A stretch of 8,527 nucleotides of DNA from Lachnospiraceae bacterium (GTDB lineage: Bacteria; Bacillota; Clostridia; Lachnospirales; Lachnospiraceae): NCBI GenBank assembly GCA_017404585.1, contig JAFRCB010000166.1, positions 1 through 8,527 on the forward strand. Direction: 5' to 3'. Positions 1 to 5,559 of the stretch are shown here, piece by piece. Numbering within the stretch: position 1 is the stretch's first letter; the number at the start of each line of letters is the position of its first letter. A model generated the notes under the pieces. It was given only the letters and a program-made list of their open reading frames with translations. It did no database searches and was not told the DNA's origin. Position numbers and translations under genes: made by a program.

Positions 1-38
1 ATCTTGCCAACCCTGTTTTAAAAAAACTGTATTTCTTA

Positions 39-44
39 TATAAT
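39..44 (+). promoter_or_regulatory. Candidate -10 box for the araC-type regulator gene
   Basis: A perfect TATAAT hexamer lies about 115 bp upstream of the regulator start codon, in an AT-rich stretch. No good -35 sits at the usual distance: positions 16-21 read TTTTAA. The promoter would therefore be weak or activator-dependent. Transcription would start near position 51, leaving a leader of about 110 nt that contains the palindrome at 89-102. Confidence 0.4.
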
Positions 45-88
45 CTGATACAGGAAAACGGTGGTTAGAGAAAAAATGCTTATTCGTT

Positions 89-102
89 TGTAAGTGCTTA
101 CA
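89..102. promoter_or_regulatory. LacI/CcpA-type operator palindrome upstream of the regulator gene
   Basis: TGTAAGTGCTTACA consists of 6-bp arms TGTAAG/CTTACA around a central TG. It differs at one base from the core of the palindrome at 2477-2490 (TGTAAGCGCTTACA) and fits the general pattern of catabolite-responsive elements and LacI-family operators. It lies about 40 bp downstream of the candidate start, where a bound repressor could block elongation. Two near-identical sites at the two promoters suggest one shared LacI-family protein (CcpA or a uronate repressor). That protein is not encoded in this window. Confidence 0.65.
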
Positions 103-159
103 CCAGTTAAAAGTGCAGCTTGAGTCCTATTACAATTATTCCGAATATCGAGGTTGCTT

Positions 160-1065
160 ATGGAAAACATCACTAGAGAGATCCGACCGAGTTCAAGAGA
201 CGCCGGGCGTCTCCGAAATCATTTTAATATTGATAAGAAGCGGCGGACCAATCAGCATTTTCAGCCGCACGCGCACTATCATCCCTTTTATGAGTTTTTC
301 TACCTAATTAAAGGGCACTGCAGATTTTTTATTTATCACTCCAGCATTGAACTGAATCCCGGGGATCTCCTGATCATCCCGCCCGGCCAATACCATTACA
401 ATGTATATATAAAGGAACCGATCCACGATCGGTTCGCGATATACTTTGATGAGCACCTATTTTCTCCGGATCTTAGTGACCATCTGCAGATTTTTTCAAA
501 GGCAGAAAAAGAAGCCGCGGTATATCACGTGGACAGAGATGTGAGGGACAAGGTTCAGTCCGCATTTGAAGAAATGCTCACCTACTACCGGGAAGCGAGC
601 CCGTTCGGGGATACGATTCTGAGTTACATATTCCCCGCGATGCTCCTGTTTCTGTCCAGACATGTGCATGAGCCGGAGCTGAATGAAATCTCTCCGATCA
701 CAGCCGCCATGCAGGACACAGTCAAGTATATACATGACAATTACTCCGAAAACATCACGCTGGAGGATGTTGCAAATGAAGCCGGACTGGCACCTACTTA
801 CTTTTCCAGAAAATTTAAGGAGATCGTTGGGACCGGATTCAGGGATTATCTGACATTTGTCCGGCTTCGAGAGGCGGCGGACCTGCTCCGGAAAACACGT
901 CTGCCGATAAGTGAAGTGGCCAGGCAGTGCGGTTTCAACAGTTCCAATTATTTCGGAGACGCGTTCCGATCTGCTTACGGTATGCCGCCGAGGCAGTACA
1001 GACAGAGCGAGGAAGAAGTATTTATGCAGCCGCAGCAGGATGGGAACCCGACAGTGATTCTGTAA
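160..1065 (+). CDS. AraC-family transcriptional regulator with N-terminal cupin sensor domain
   Basis: This 301-residue protein has the classic two-part AraC layout. Residues about 30-100 form a cupin-type sugar-binding domain: a His-rich stretch HAHYHPFYEFFYLIKG, then the turn motif NPGDLLIIPPGQYH at 66-79. Residues about 185-283 form the DNA-binding domain with two helix-turn-helix units: LEDVANEAGLAPTYFSRKFK at 201-220, and a second unit from ISEVARQCGF at 250 to the family-typical PPRQYR at 276-281. The ATG at 160 is preferred over an in-frame TTG at 154 because GAGG at 150-153 sits 6 bp upstream of it. The gene precedes a TIM-barrel enzyme and the galacturonate operon in the same orientation, so it probably senses a uronate or pectin-derived sugar and activates these genes. 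The ligand is inferred from context only. No transmembrane segment or signal peptide is seen. Confidence 0.9.
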   Translation: MENITREIRPSSRDAGRLRNHFNIDKKRRTNQHFQPHAHYHPFYEFFYLIKGHCRFFIYHSSIELNPGDLLIIPPGQYHYNVYIKEPIHDRFAIYFDEHLFSPDLSDHLQIFSKAEKEAAVYHVDRDVRDKVQSAFEEMLTYYREASPFGDTILSYIFPAMLLFLSRHVHEPELNEISPITAAMQDTVKYIHDNYSENITLEDVANEAGLAPTYFSRKFKEIVGTGFRDYLTFVRLREAADLLRKTRLPISEVARQCGFNSSNYFGDAFRSAYGMPPRQYRQSEEEVFMQPQQDGNPTVIL

Positions 1066-1070
1066 TAGCG

Positions 1071-1087
1071 GTGGAAGACTTTTCCAC
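1071..1087 (+). other. Small intercistronic hairpin
   Basis: GTGGAA (1071-1076) and TTCCAC (1082-1087) form a 6-bp stem with a 5-nt loop between the regulator stop codon and the next ribosome site. No T-run follows, so it is not a convincing terminator. It could be an mRNA-stability or processing element within a two-gene transcript, or chance. Confidence 0.3.
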
Positions 1088-1112
1088 TGAGATATAAATT
1101 AAGGAGGCAACT

Positions 1113-1970
1113 ATGATTCAATTTGGTATGCGCGTTCACGATTTCTGCCCGAAGGGGCCGCTTCTCACAGTACTTGACGCAGTCAGCGAAGCGGAAATAA
1201 AACATGTTCAGCTGGCGTTCGGAAAGTCTGTATCAGATTACGACTTCTCCGTCGGTCACTACAGCGCGGGCTTCGGCAACTATATCCGCCGTGAGCTTGA
1301 GCAGCGCGATATTCATATCGCAGTGCTCGGATGCTACATCAACCCGGCCAACCCGGATGACGCGGCGAGAGAGGCCGCAGTTGCAAGGTTTATCGATCAT
1401 CTGAAATACGCGAAGCGGATCGGCGCGGACATGGTCGGCACAGAGACGGGCAGATTTTCTACAGACTTCAAGGTGACCCCTCTCACAAAGACAGAGGAGT
1501 GCTATCAGACTATTCTGAAATCATTCCGTAACATCGTGCGCGCGGCAGAGCAGATCGGCGTGACGGTCGGTGTTGAGGGCGTGTTCGACCACACTCTCCA
1601 CTCCCCGGAGATGATGGATCGCTTCCTTAAAGATATCGATTCCGAGGCAGTAGAGGTCATTCTGGATGCGGTCAACCTGATGACGCCGGATGTGGAGTTC
1701 GACCCGGAGGGCCAGATGGCCATCATTGACAGAGCCTTCGAGCTGTACGGAGACAGGATCTCGGTGCTCCACCTCAAGGATTTCGTGTTCGACGGCGAGA
1801 AGCAGCTGTACCGTCATCCCGGTGAAGGCCATTTCCATTATGAAGCTCTAATGCGCCACATTCGCGAGAGGAAACCGCACATCATCGGCCTTCTCGAGAA
1901 TTCCTCGCCCGACCGCTTCGCGGATGACTGCGCGTATCTCGAGGCGCAATTCAATAGGTTAGAGTCGTAA
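1113..1970 (+). CDS. Sugar phosphate isomerase/epimerase-like TIM-barrel protein (AP-endonuclease-2 fold)
   Basis: This 285-residue protein belongs to the xylose-isomerase-like/AP endonuclease 2 TIM-barrel superfamily, which includes hydroxypyruvate isomerase, tagatose 3-epimerase and inosose enzymes. The expected metal ligands appear at strand ends with family spacing: Glu155 (VGVEG), Asp185 (VILDAVN), His220 (LHLKD) and Glu262 (LLENSS). His240 in the GEGHFHY segment lies near the usual phosphate/substrate loop (GxGxxxY/F). A strong ribosome site, AAGGAGG at 1101-1107, fixes the start. It lies 47 bp after the AraC-type gene and is probably cotranscribed with it. Its reaction cannot be read from sequence. 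The setting suggests isomerisation or epimerisation of a ketose or uronate-derived sugar feeding the downstream pathway, but other members of this fold have unrelated substrates. No secretion signal is seen, so it is cytoplasmic. Confidence 0.85.
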   Translation: MIQFGMRVHDFCPKGPLLTVLDAVSEAEIKHVQLAFGKSVSDYDFSVGHYSAGFGNYIRRELEQRDIHIAVLGCYINPANPDDAAREAAVARFIDHLKYAKRIGADMVGTETGRFSTDFKVTPLTKTEECYQTILKSFRNIVRAAEQIGVTVGVEGVFDHTLHSPEMMDRFLKDIDSEAVEVILDAVNLMTPDVEFDPEGQMAIIDRAFELYGDRISVLHLKDFVFDGEKQLYRHPGEGHFHYEALMRHIRERKPHIIGLLENSSPDRFADDCAYLEAQFNRLES

Positions 1971-2172
1971 TAGTTCGGACAGGCTGCCGATGCTTCAAGG
2001 CTCGGAGGAAGAGCATCATCTTCATCGAAAAACGCCGGTCCTTCCCTGCGAGCTTGCGTAGGCGACAAGCCGCCTACGCGATCTCTCAGTCGGACCGACA
2101 ATGTTTTTCTCACGAAGATGTATGCTCTTCCCCCGATAACGAACTCTATAAGCAGCCTGCCTGAACTGTTAC
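1967..2172. repeat. Long imperfect hairpin of about 206 nt (structured RNA or MITE-like element)
   Basis: Almost the whole stretch folds on itself. The outer stem pairs 1967-1987 with 2152-2172, including GGCTGC/GCAGCC, with one mismatch and a few G-U pairs. A middle stem pairs 2003-2023 with 2114-2134, with single-base bulges. Next, GAAAAAC (2027-2033) pairs with GTTTTTC (2103-2109), and CGGTCC (2036-2041) with GGACCG (2092-2097). An apical 9-bp stem joins GCGTAGGCG (2056-2064) to CGCCTACGC (2071-2079) around a 6-nt loop. The outer stem takes in the TAA stop of the isomerase gene. No convincing open frame or target-site duplication is seen. It could be a non-coding RNA, a transcript-end structure or a MITE. 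The pairing was read by eye, without an energy calculation. Confidence 0.75.
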
Positions 2173-2187
2173 TCGTCTATGACTATT

Positions 2188-2388
2188 AACCGCAGACGCA
2201 GACCGAGTAAACTATCTCTCACCTCAGGCCATGGGACCGCAGGAGCTGACCGACTAAATTACCTCTCGCCCCAGGCCATGAACCGCAGGAGCAGACCGAC
2301 TAAACTGCCTCTCGCCCCAGGCCTTGAACCGCAGAAACAGACCGACTAAACTGCCTCCCGCCACAAGATATGAACCGCAGGAGCTGAC
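2188..2388. repeat. Tandem 46-47-bp direct repeats, four full copies plus one partial
   Basis: Units begin at 2188, 2235, 2281, 2327 and 2373, with spacings of 47, 46, 46 and 46 bp. Each starts with (A/G)ACCGCAG and continues with a purine-rich GAGC(A/T)GACCGA(C/G)TAAA, a CCTC(T/C)C/G-rich stretch, and CAGGCC(A/T)TG or a variant. The fifth copy stops after about 16 bp. Similarity runs across the whole unit, so there are no unique spacers. The period is not a multiple of three, and TAA/TGA triplets break the frames, so it is not a protein repeat. It lies between the long hairpin and the uxaC promoter. Confidence 0.85.
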
Positions 2389-2403
2389 ATCTGAGCCGTT
2401 ACA

Positions 2404-2440
2404 ACTAATTTCAATAAGGATCACATTTCACAAAATTAGT
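2404..2440. promoter_or_regulatory. Inverted repeat abutting the uxaC -35: candidate activator site
   Basis: ACTAATTT (2404-2411) and AAATTAGT (2433-2440) are perfect 8-bp inverted arms with a 21-bp gap. The right arm ends one base before the TTGACA -35 hexamer. The arm centres are 29 bp apart, roughly three helical turns, so a dimeric regulator could contact both on one face of the DNA. The upstream AraC-type protein is the obvious candidate binder, although AraC proteins often prefer direct repeats. Binding is inferred. Confidence 0.4.
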
Positions 2441-2441
2441 A

Positions 2442-2470
2442 TTGACAAGTATATGGGCATGGGTTACATT
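2442..2470 (+). promoter_or_regulatory. Sigma-A-type promoter of the uxaCBA operon
   Basis: A perfect -35 TTGACA (2442-2447), a 17-bp spacer and a -10 TACATT (2465-2470, four of six consensus bases) form a strong housekeeping promoter. The predicted start lies near 2477, inside the palindrome at 2474-2493. This gives a leader of about 92 nt before uxaC, whose ribosome site AGGAGG is at 2558-2563. Confidence 0.8.
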
Positions 2471-2473
2471 ATG

Positions 2474-2493
2474 AAATGTAAGCGCTTACATTT
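2474..2493. promoter_or_regulatory. Perfect 20-bp operator palindrome (cre/LacI-type) over the uxaC transcription start
   Basis: The arms AAATGTAAGC and GCTTACATTT are exact inverted copies centred on a CpG, the hallmark of LacI-family operators and catabolite-responsive elements. The site begins 3 bp after the -10 box and covers the expected start, the typical position for repression. A one-base variant of its core lies at 89-102 upstream of the AraC-type gene. The binder could be CcpA (carbon catabolite control) or a dedicated uronate repressor. Sequence alone does not separate the two. Confidence 0.8.
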
Positions 2494-2569
2494 TTAGGCG
2501 CGGACCAATTGACTACCCATATCATTTTCAAATTCAAGAACATCTTTTTTATTTTATAGGAGGACCACT

Positions 2570-4000
2570 ATGCAGCCATTCATGGGTAAAGATTTCATGC
2601 TTAAGAACGAGACCGCCCGCCACCTCTTCCACACCTACTCGGAAGATATGCCAATCATCGATTATCACTGCCACATCCCGCCGAAGGAAATTTACGAAGA
2701 CCGCCGCTACAACAACATCGCGGAAGTATGGCTCGGCGGCCGCTCCGATGACGGCACCTATTTCGGTGACCATTACAAGTGGCGCGTCATGCGCTCCAAC
2801 GGTGTACCGGAAAACATCGTGACCGGCGACGCAGATCCGTATGAGAAGTTCGTTGAATTTGCAAAAGCTCTTGAGATGGCCATCGGCAACCCGATGTATC
2901 ACTGGTCCAACCTTGAACTTCACAAATATTTCGGCATCGAGGAAGCTCTGACTCCGGAAAACGCAAAGGAAATCTGGGACAAGACATCAGACATGCTTCA
3001 GAACGACCCGAACCTCTCCGTCCGCGGCATCATCCGTCAGTCAGGCGTCAAGTACGTCGGCACGACAGACGACCCGATCGACACTCTCGAATGGCACGAG
3101 AAACTCGCTGAAATAAAGGACCTCGGCTTCATGGTCTGCCCGTCCTATCGCCCGGACAAAGCGATCAACATCGACAAGGCAGGTTTCGCCGGGTACATCG
3201 GCAAGCTCGGCGAAGCGGTCGGCAGAAAGCTTGAGAGCGCCCAGGATGTCTGCGACGCCCTGAACGAGAGAATCGACTTCTTCAAGAAGCACGGATGCCG
3301 CGCGTCCGACCACGGTATCGATTATATTATGTATCGTCCGTGCCCGATCGAGGAGGCCGATGAAGTCTTCCGCAAAGTTATGGCAGGCGAAACCATCACA
3401 AAGGAAGAGGCTGAGAAGTATCAGACAACGATCCTCCTCTCTCTTGCCAGGAAATACCACAAAGAGAACATCGTCATGGAGATCCACTACTCCTGCACGA
3501 GAAACGTAAACGGCAGAATGTTCGCCATCGAAGGTCCGGATACAGGATTTGACTCAATCGCGAAGACAAACTGCACCGATGACCTCGGCCGCCTCTTCTC
3601 CGCTCTCGACGCGACAGACGAGCTTCCGAAGACCATCGTCTTCTCACTGAATTCAAATGATTTCGACCCGATCACAACGATCCTCGGATGCTTCCAGTCC
3701 AGCGACGTTCCCGGCAAGATGCAGCTCGGCGCGGCATGGTGGTTCCTTGATACACGCGATGGCATGGAAGAGCAGATGAAGTCTCTCGCCCGCCTCGGTC
3801 TCCTCGGCAACTTTGTGGGCATGCTGACAGACTCCCGCTCCTTCCTGTCCTATACAAGACATGATTACTTCAGAAGAATCGCCTGCAACCTGATCGGTCA
3901 GTGGGTCGAGGACGGCGAGTACCCGAACAACGAAGCTTCTCTGAAAAAGATCGTCGAGGGCATCAGCTACAGCAACGCAGCAAGATATTTCGGAATTTAA
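2570..4000 (+). CDS. uxaC: Uronate isomerase (glucuronate/galacturonate isomerase)
   Basis: UxaC interconverts D-galacturonate and D-tagaturonate, and D-glucuronate and D-fructuronate; it is the first cytoplasmic step of hexuronate breakdown. The protein has 476 residues, close to the roughly 470 usual for the family. It opens MQPFMGKDFMLKNE, matching the characteristic family N-terminus (MxPFMxxDFLL), which confirms the start. The amidohydrolase-fold metal motif is DYHCH, with His33 and His35. Other signatures are GDHYKWRVMRSNG, IGNPMYHWSNLELHKYFGI, AAWWFLDTRDGMEEQM, and near the C-terminus GMLTDSRSFLSYTRHDYFRR. Residues about 58-65 (RSDDGTYF) look inserted between WLGG and GDHYKW compared with the enteric and Bacillus enzymes as I remember them. 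It is the first gene of the operon, with AGGAGG 6 bp upstream of its start codon and the cre-like operator in its leader. The uxaB start follows 14 bp after its stop. Confidence 0.97.
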   Translation: MQPFMGKDFMLKNETARHLFHTYSEDMPIIDYHCHIPPKEIYEDRRYNNIAEVWLGGRSDDGTYFGDHYKWRVMRSNGVPENIVTGDADPYEKFVEFAKALEMAIGNPMYHWSNLELHKYFGIEEALTPENAKEIWDKTSDMLQNDPNLSVRGIIRQSGVKYVGTTDDPIDTLEWHEKLAEIKDLGFMVCPSYRPDKAINIDKAGFAGYIGKLGEAVGRKLESAQDVCDALNERIDFFKKHGCRASDHGIDYIMYRPCPIEEADEVFRKVMAGETITKEEAEKYQTTILLSLARKYHKENIVMEIHYSCTRNVNGRMFAIEGPDTGFDSIAKTNCTDDLGRLFSALDATDELPKTIVFSLNSNDFDPITTILGCFQSSDVPGKMQLGAAWWFLDTRDGMEEQMKSLARLGLLGNFVGMLTDSRSFLSYTRHDYFRRIACNLIGQWVEDGEYPNNEASLKKIVEGISYSNAARYFGI

Positions 4001-4014
4001 AAAGGAGAACAGAT

Positions 4015-5508
4015 ATGGCTAAGTTAAATTATGAAGTACTGAAAAACTCAGGTTATGACGGATACATCCTTGAGAAGGCACCGATCAAGGTGCTGCAGTT
4101 CGGTGAGGGAAATTTCCTTCGCGCATTTGTAGACTACTGGTTCGATATGTCCAATGAGAAAGCCGGCTGGAACGGCAAGGTCGCTCTGGTGCAGCCGATC
4201 GGTCAGGGTCTCTCTCACCTCATCAACGAGCAGGAAGGCCTCTACACTCTGTATCTCCGCGGCTCCGAGAACGGTGAGAAGATCAACAGAAAGCGCGTAA
4301 TCTCCGTGTGCGACGCATGCTACAGCCCGTATATCACTGAGGACTGGGAAAAGATCAAAGAGATCGCTGCAAGCGACGACCTTGAGTACATCGCAAGCAA
4401 CACAACAGAGGCGGGTATCGTTTACGATCCGAATTCTACATTTGAACAGACACCGCCCGACTCTTTCCCGGCTAAGCTGACAGTTCTCCTTTATGAGAGA
4501 TTCAAGGCAGGCAAGAAGGGTGTCGTCATCCTCTCCTGCGAACTGATCGATGCAAATGGCAAAGAGCTCGAGAAATGCGTCAAAAAGCACATCGCTGACT
4601 GGAACCTCGGTGCCGACTTCGAAAAGTGGATCGAGGAAGAGAACCTCTTCTGCTCCACTCTGGTCGACAGAATCGTTCCGGGTCGCATCCGCGATCCGAA
4701 AGAAGTTGCTGAGCTCGAAAAGGAACATGGCTACGAAGATCCGCTGCTTGACGTCGGCGAAGTCTTCGGCGTATGGTACATCGAAGGTCCGGAATGGCTC
4801 GAGGAGAAGCTTCCGTTCAAGAAGGCCGGCCTGAATGTCCACGTAGTTCCGGATGTCATTCCGTACAAGAAGCGCAAAGTTCGCATTCTTAACGGTGCTC
4901 ACACAGGATTTGTACTCGGCGCTTACCTTGCAGGTCAGGATATCGTCCGCGACTGCATGCACAACAAGAACATCCACGGCTTCATGAACAAGATGCTGTA
5001 CGATGAAGTTATCCCGGTGCTGCCGCTTGACAAGGACGACTGCGACGCATTTGCAGCAGCTGTCACAGACAGATTCAACAATCCGTTCGTAGATCATCTG
5101 CTGATGTCCATCTCCCTGAACTCCACATCCAAGTGGAAGGCAAGAAATATGCCGTCCTTCCTCGAGTACATCGAGAAGTTCGGAAAGCTTCCGCAGGCCC
5201 TGACCATGAGCCTTGCCGCTTACATCGCTTTCTATTCAAATGACATCCAGCGCCGCGAGGACAACGGTCTCGTATGCAAGCGCCCGGCAGGCAATGAGTA
5301 CACAGTTATGGACGACGCATGGGTCCTCGACTTCTACTATGAGCACAAGGATGCGGACATAAGGACACTTGTTCATGATGTTCTGACAAATGAAAAGATG
5401 TGGGATCAGGACCTCACACAGATTGCCGGCCTTGAAGAGACAGTAGTTGCCGACCTTCAGCTCATCCGTGAGCAGGGTGCTGAGGCAGCATATGCAAGCG
5501 TGCTGTAA
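4015..5508 (+). CDS. uxaB: Tagaturonate reductase (altronate oxidoreductase)
   Basis: UxaB reduces D-tagaturonate to D-altronate with NADH, the second step of galacturonate catabolism. The 497-residue product belongs to the mannitol dehydrogenase/polyol-type long-chain family. Visible signatures are the N-terminal nucleotide-binding segment QFGEGNFLRAFVDYWFD (28-44), SNTTEAGI (128-135), ELIDANG (176-182), FCSTLVDRIVPG (212-223), the catalytic-region segment PYKKRKVRILNGAHTG (283-298), and WDQDLTQIAGLE near the C-terminus. These match UxaB more closely than fructuronate reductase (UxuB) or mannitol dehydrogenase. The ATG at 4015 is supported by AAAGGAG at 4001-4007 and by alignment of the N-terminus. 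The frame stays open upstream into uxaC, but that part matches nothing in the family. It lies 14 bp after uxaC, so the two are surely cotranscribed. Confidence 0.95.
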   Translation: MAKLNYEVLKNSGYDGYILEKAPIKVLQFGEGNFLRAFVDYWFDMSNEKAGWNGKVALVQPIGQGLSHLINEQEGLYTLYLRGSENGEKINRKRVISVCDACYSPYITEDWEKIKEIAASDDLEYIASNTTEAGIVYDPNSTFEQTPPDSFPAKLTVLLYERFKAGKKGVVILSCELIDANGKELEKCVKKHIADWNLGADFEKWIEEENLFCSTLVDRIVPGRIRDPKEVAELEKEHGYEDPLLDVGEVFGVWYIEGPEWLEEKLPFKKAGLNVHVVPDVIPYKKRKVRILNGAHTGFVLGAYLAGQDIVRDCMHNKNIHGFMNKMLYDEVIPVLPLDKDDCDAFAAAVTDRFNNPFVDHLLMSISLNSTSKWKARNMPSFLEYIEKFGKLPQALTMSLAAYIAFYSNDIQRREDNGLVCKRPAGNEYTVMDDAWVLDFYYEHKDADIRTLVHDVLTNEKMWDQDLTQIAGLEETVVADLQLIREQGAEAAYASVL

Positions 5509-5558
5509 TTGAAAGGAATGCCCAGCATACTATCTGTGCTGTAATTCGAAAGGACTGC
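5500..5558 (+). repeat. Local tandem duplication spanning the uxaB stop and the uxaA ribosome site
   Basis: GTGCTGTAATTGAAAGGA (within 5500-5521) recurs as GTGCTGTAATTCGAAAGGA (within 5536-5558), each ending in (A/C)TGC. The spacing is 36-37 bp, and weaker similarity extends upstream (GCATA at 5488 and at 5525). The first copy holds the last Leu codon and stop of uxaB. The second copy gives uxaA its ribosome site, GAAAGGA. The 51-bp gap between the genes thus appears to have arisen by duplication of the uxaB tail. Confidence 0.75.
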
Positions 5559-5559
5559 T

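Noticed and set aside
1838..2113. A 91-codon minus-strand open frame across the isomerase 3' end and the hairpin
   Set aside because: It overlaps a conserved gene and a self-complementary structure, and has no convincing ribosome site or protein motif.
1967..2172. A retron-type or other reverse-transcriptase RNA
   Set aside because: No reverse transcriptase is encoded nearby, and the hairpin is simply one long stem.
2188..2388. A CRISPR array
   Set aside because: Similarity extends across each 46-bp unit with no unique spacers, and no cas gene is present.
3901..4014. A longer uxaB with a GTG start inside uxaC
   Set aside because: The extra 38 residues are Arg-rich and match nothing in the family. 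A good ribosome site at 4001-4007 and the family N-terminus support the ATG at 4015.
4048..5097. A 349-codon open frame on the minus strand opposite uxaB
   Set aside because: It is a codon-bias shadow of uxaB. Its protein is Val/Asp/Leu-rich without recognisable motifs, and the plus-strand enzyme is conserved across the whole length.
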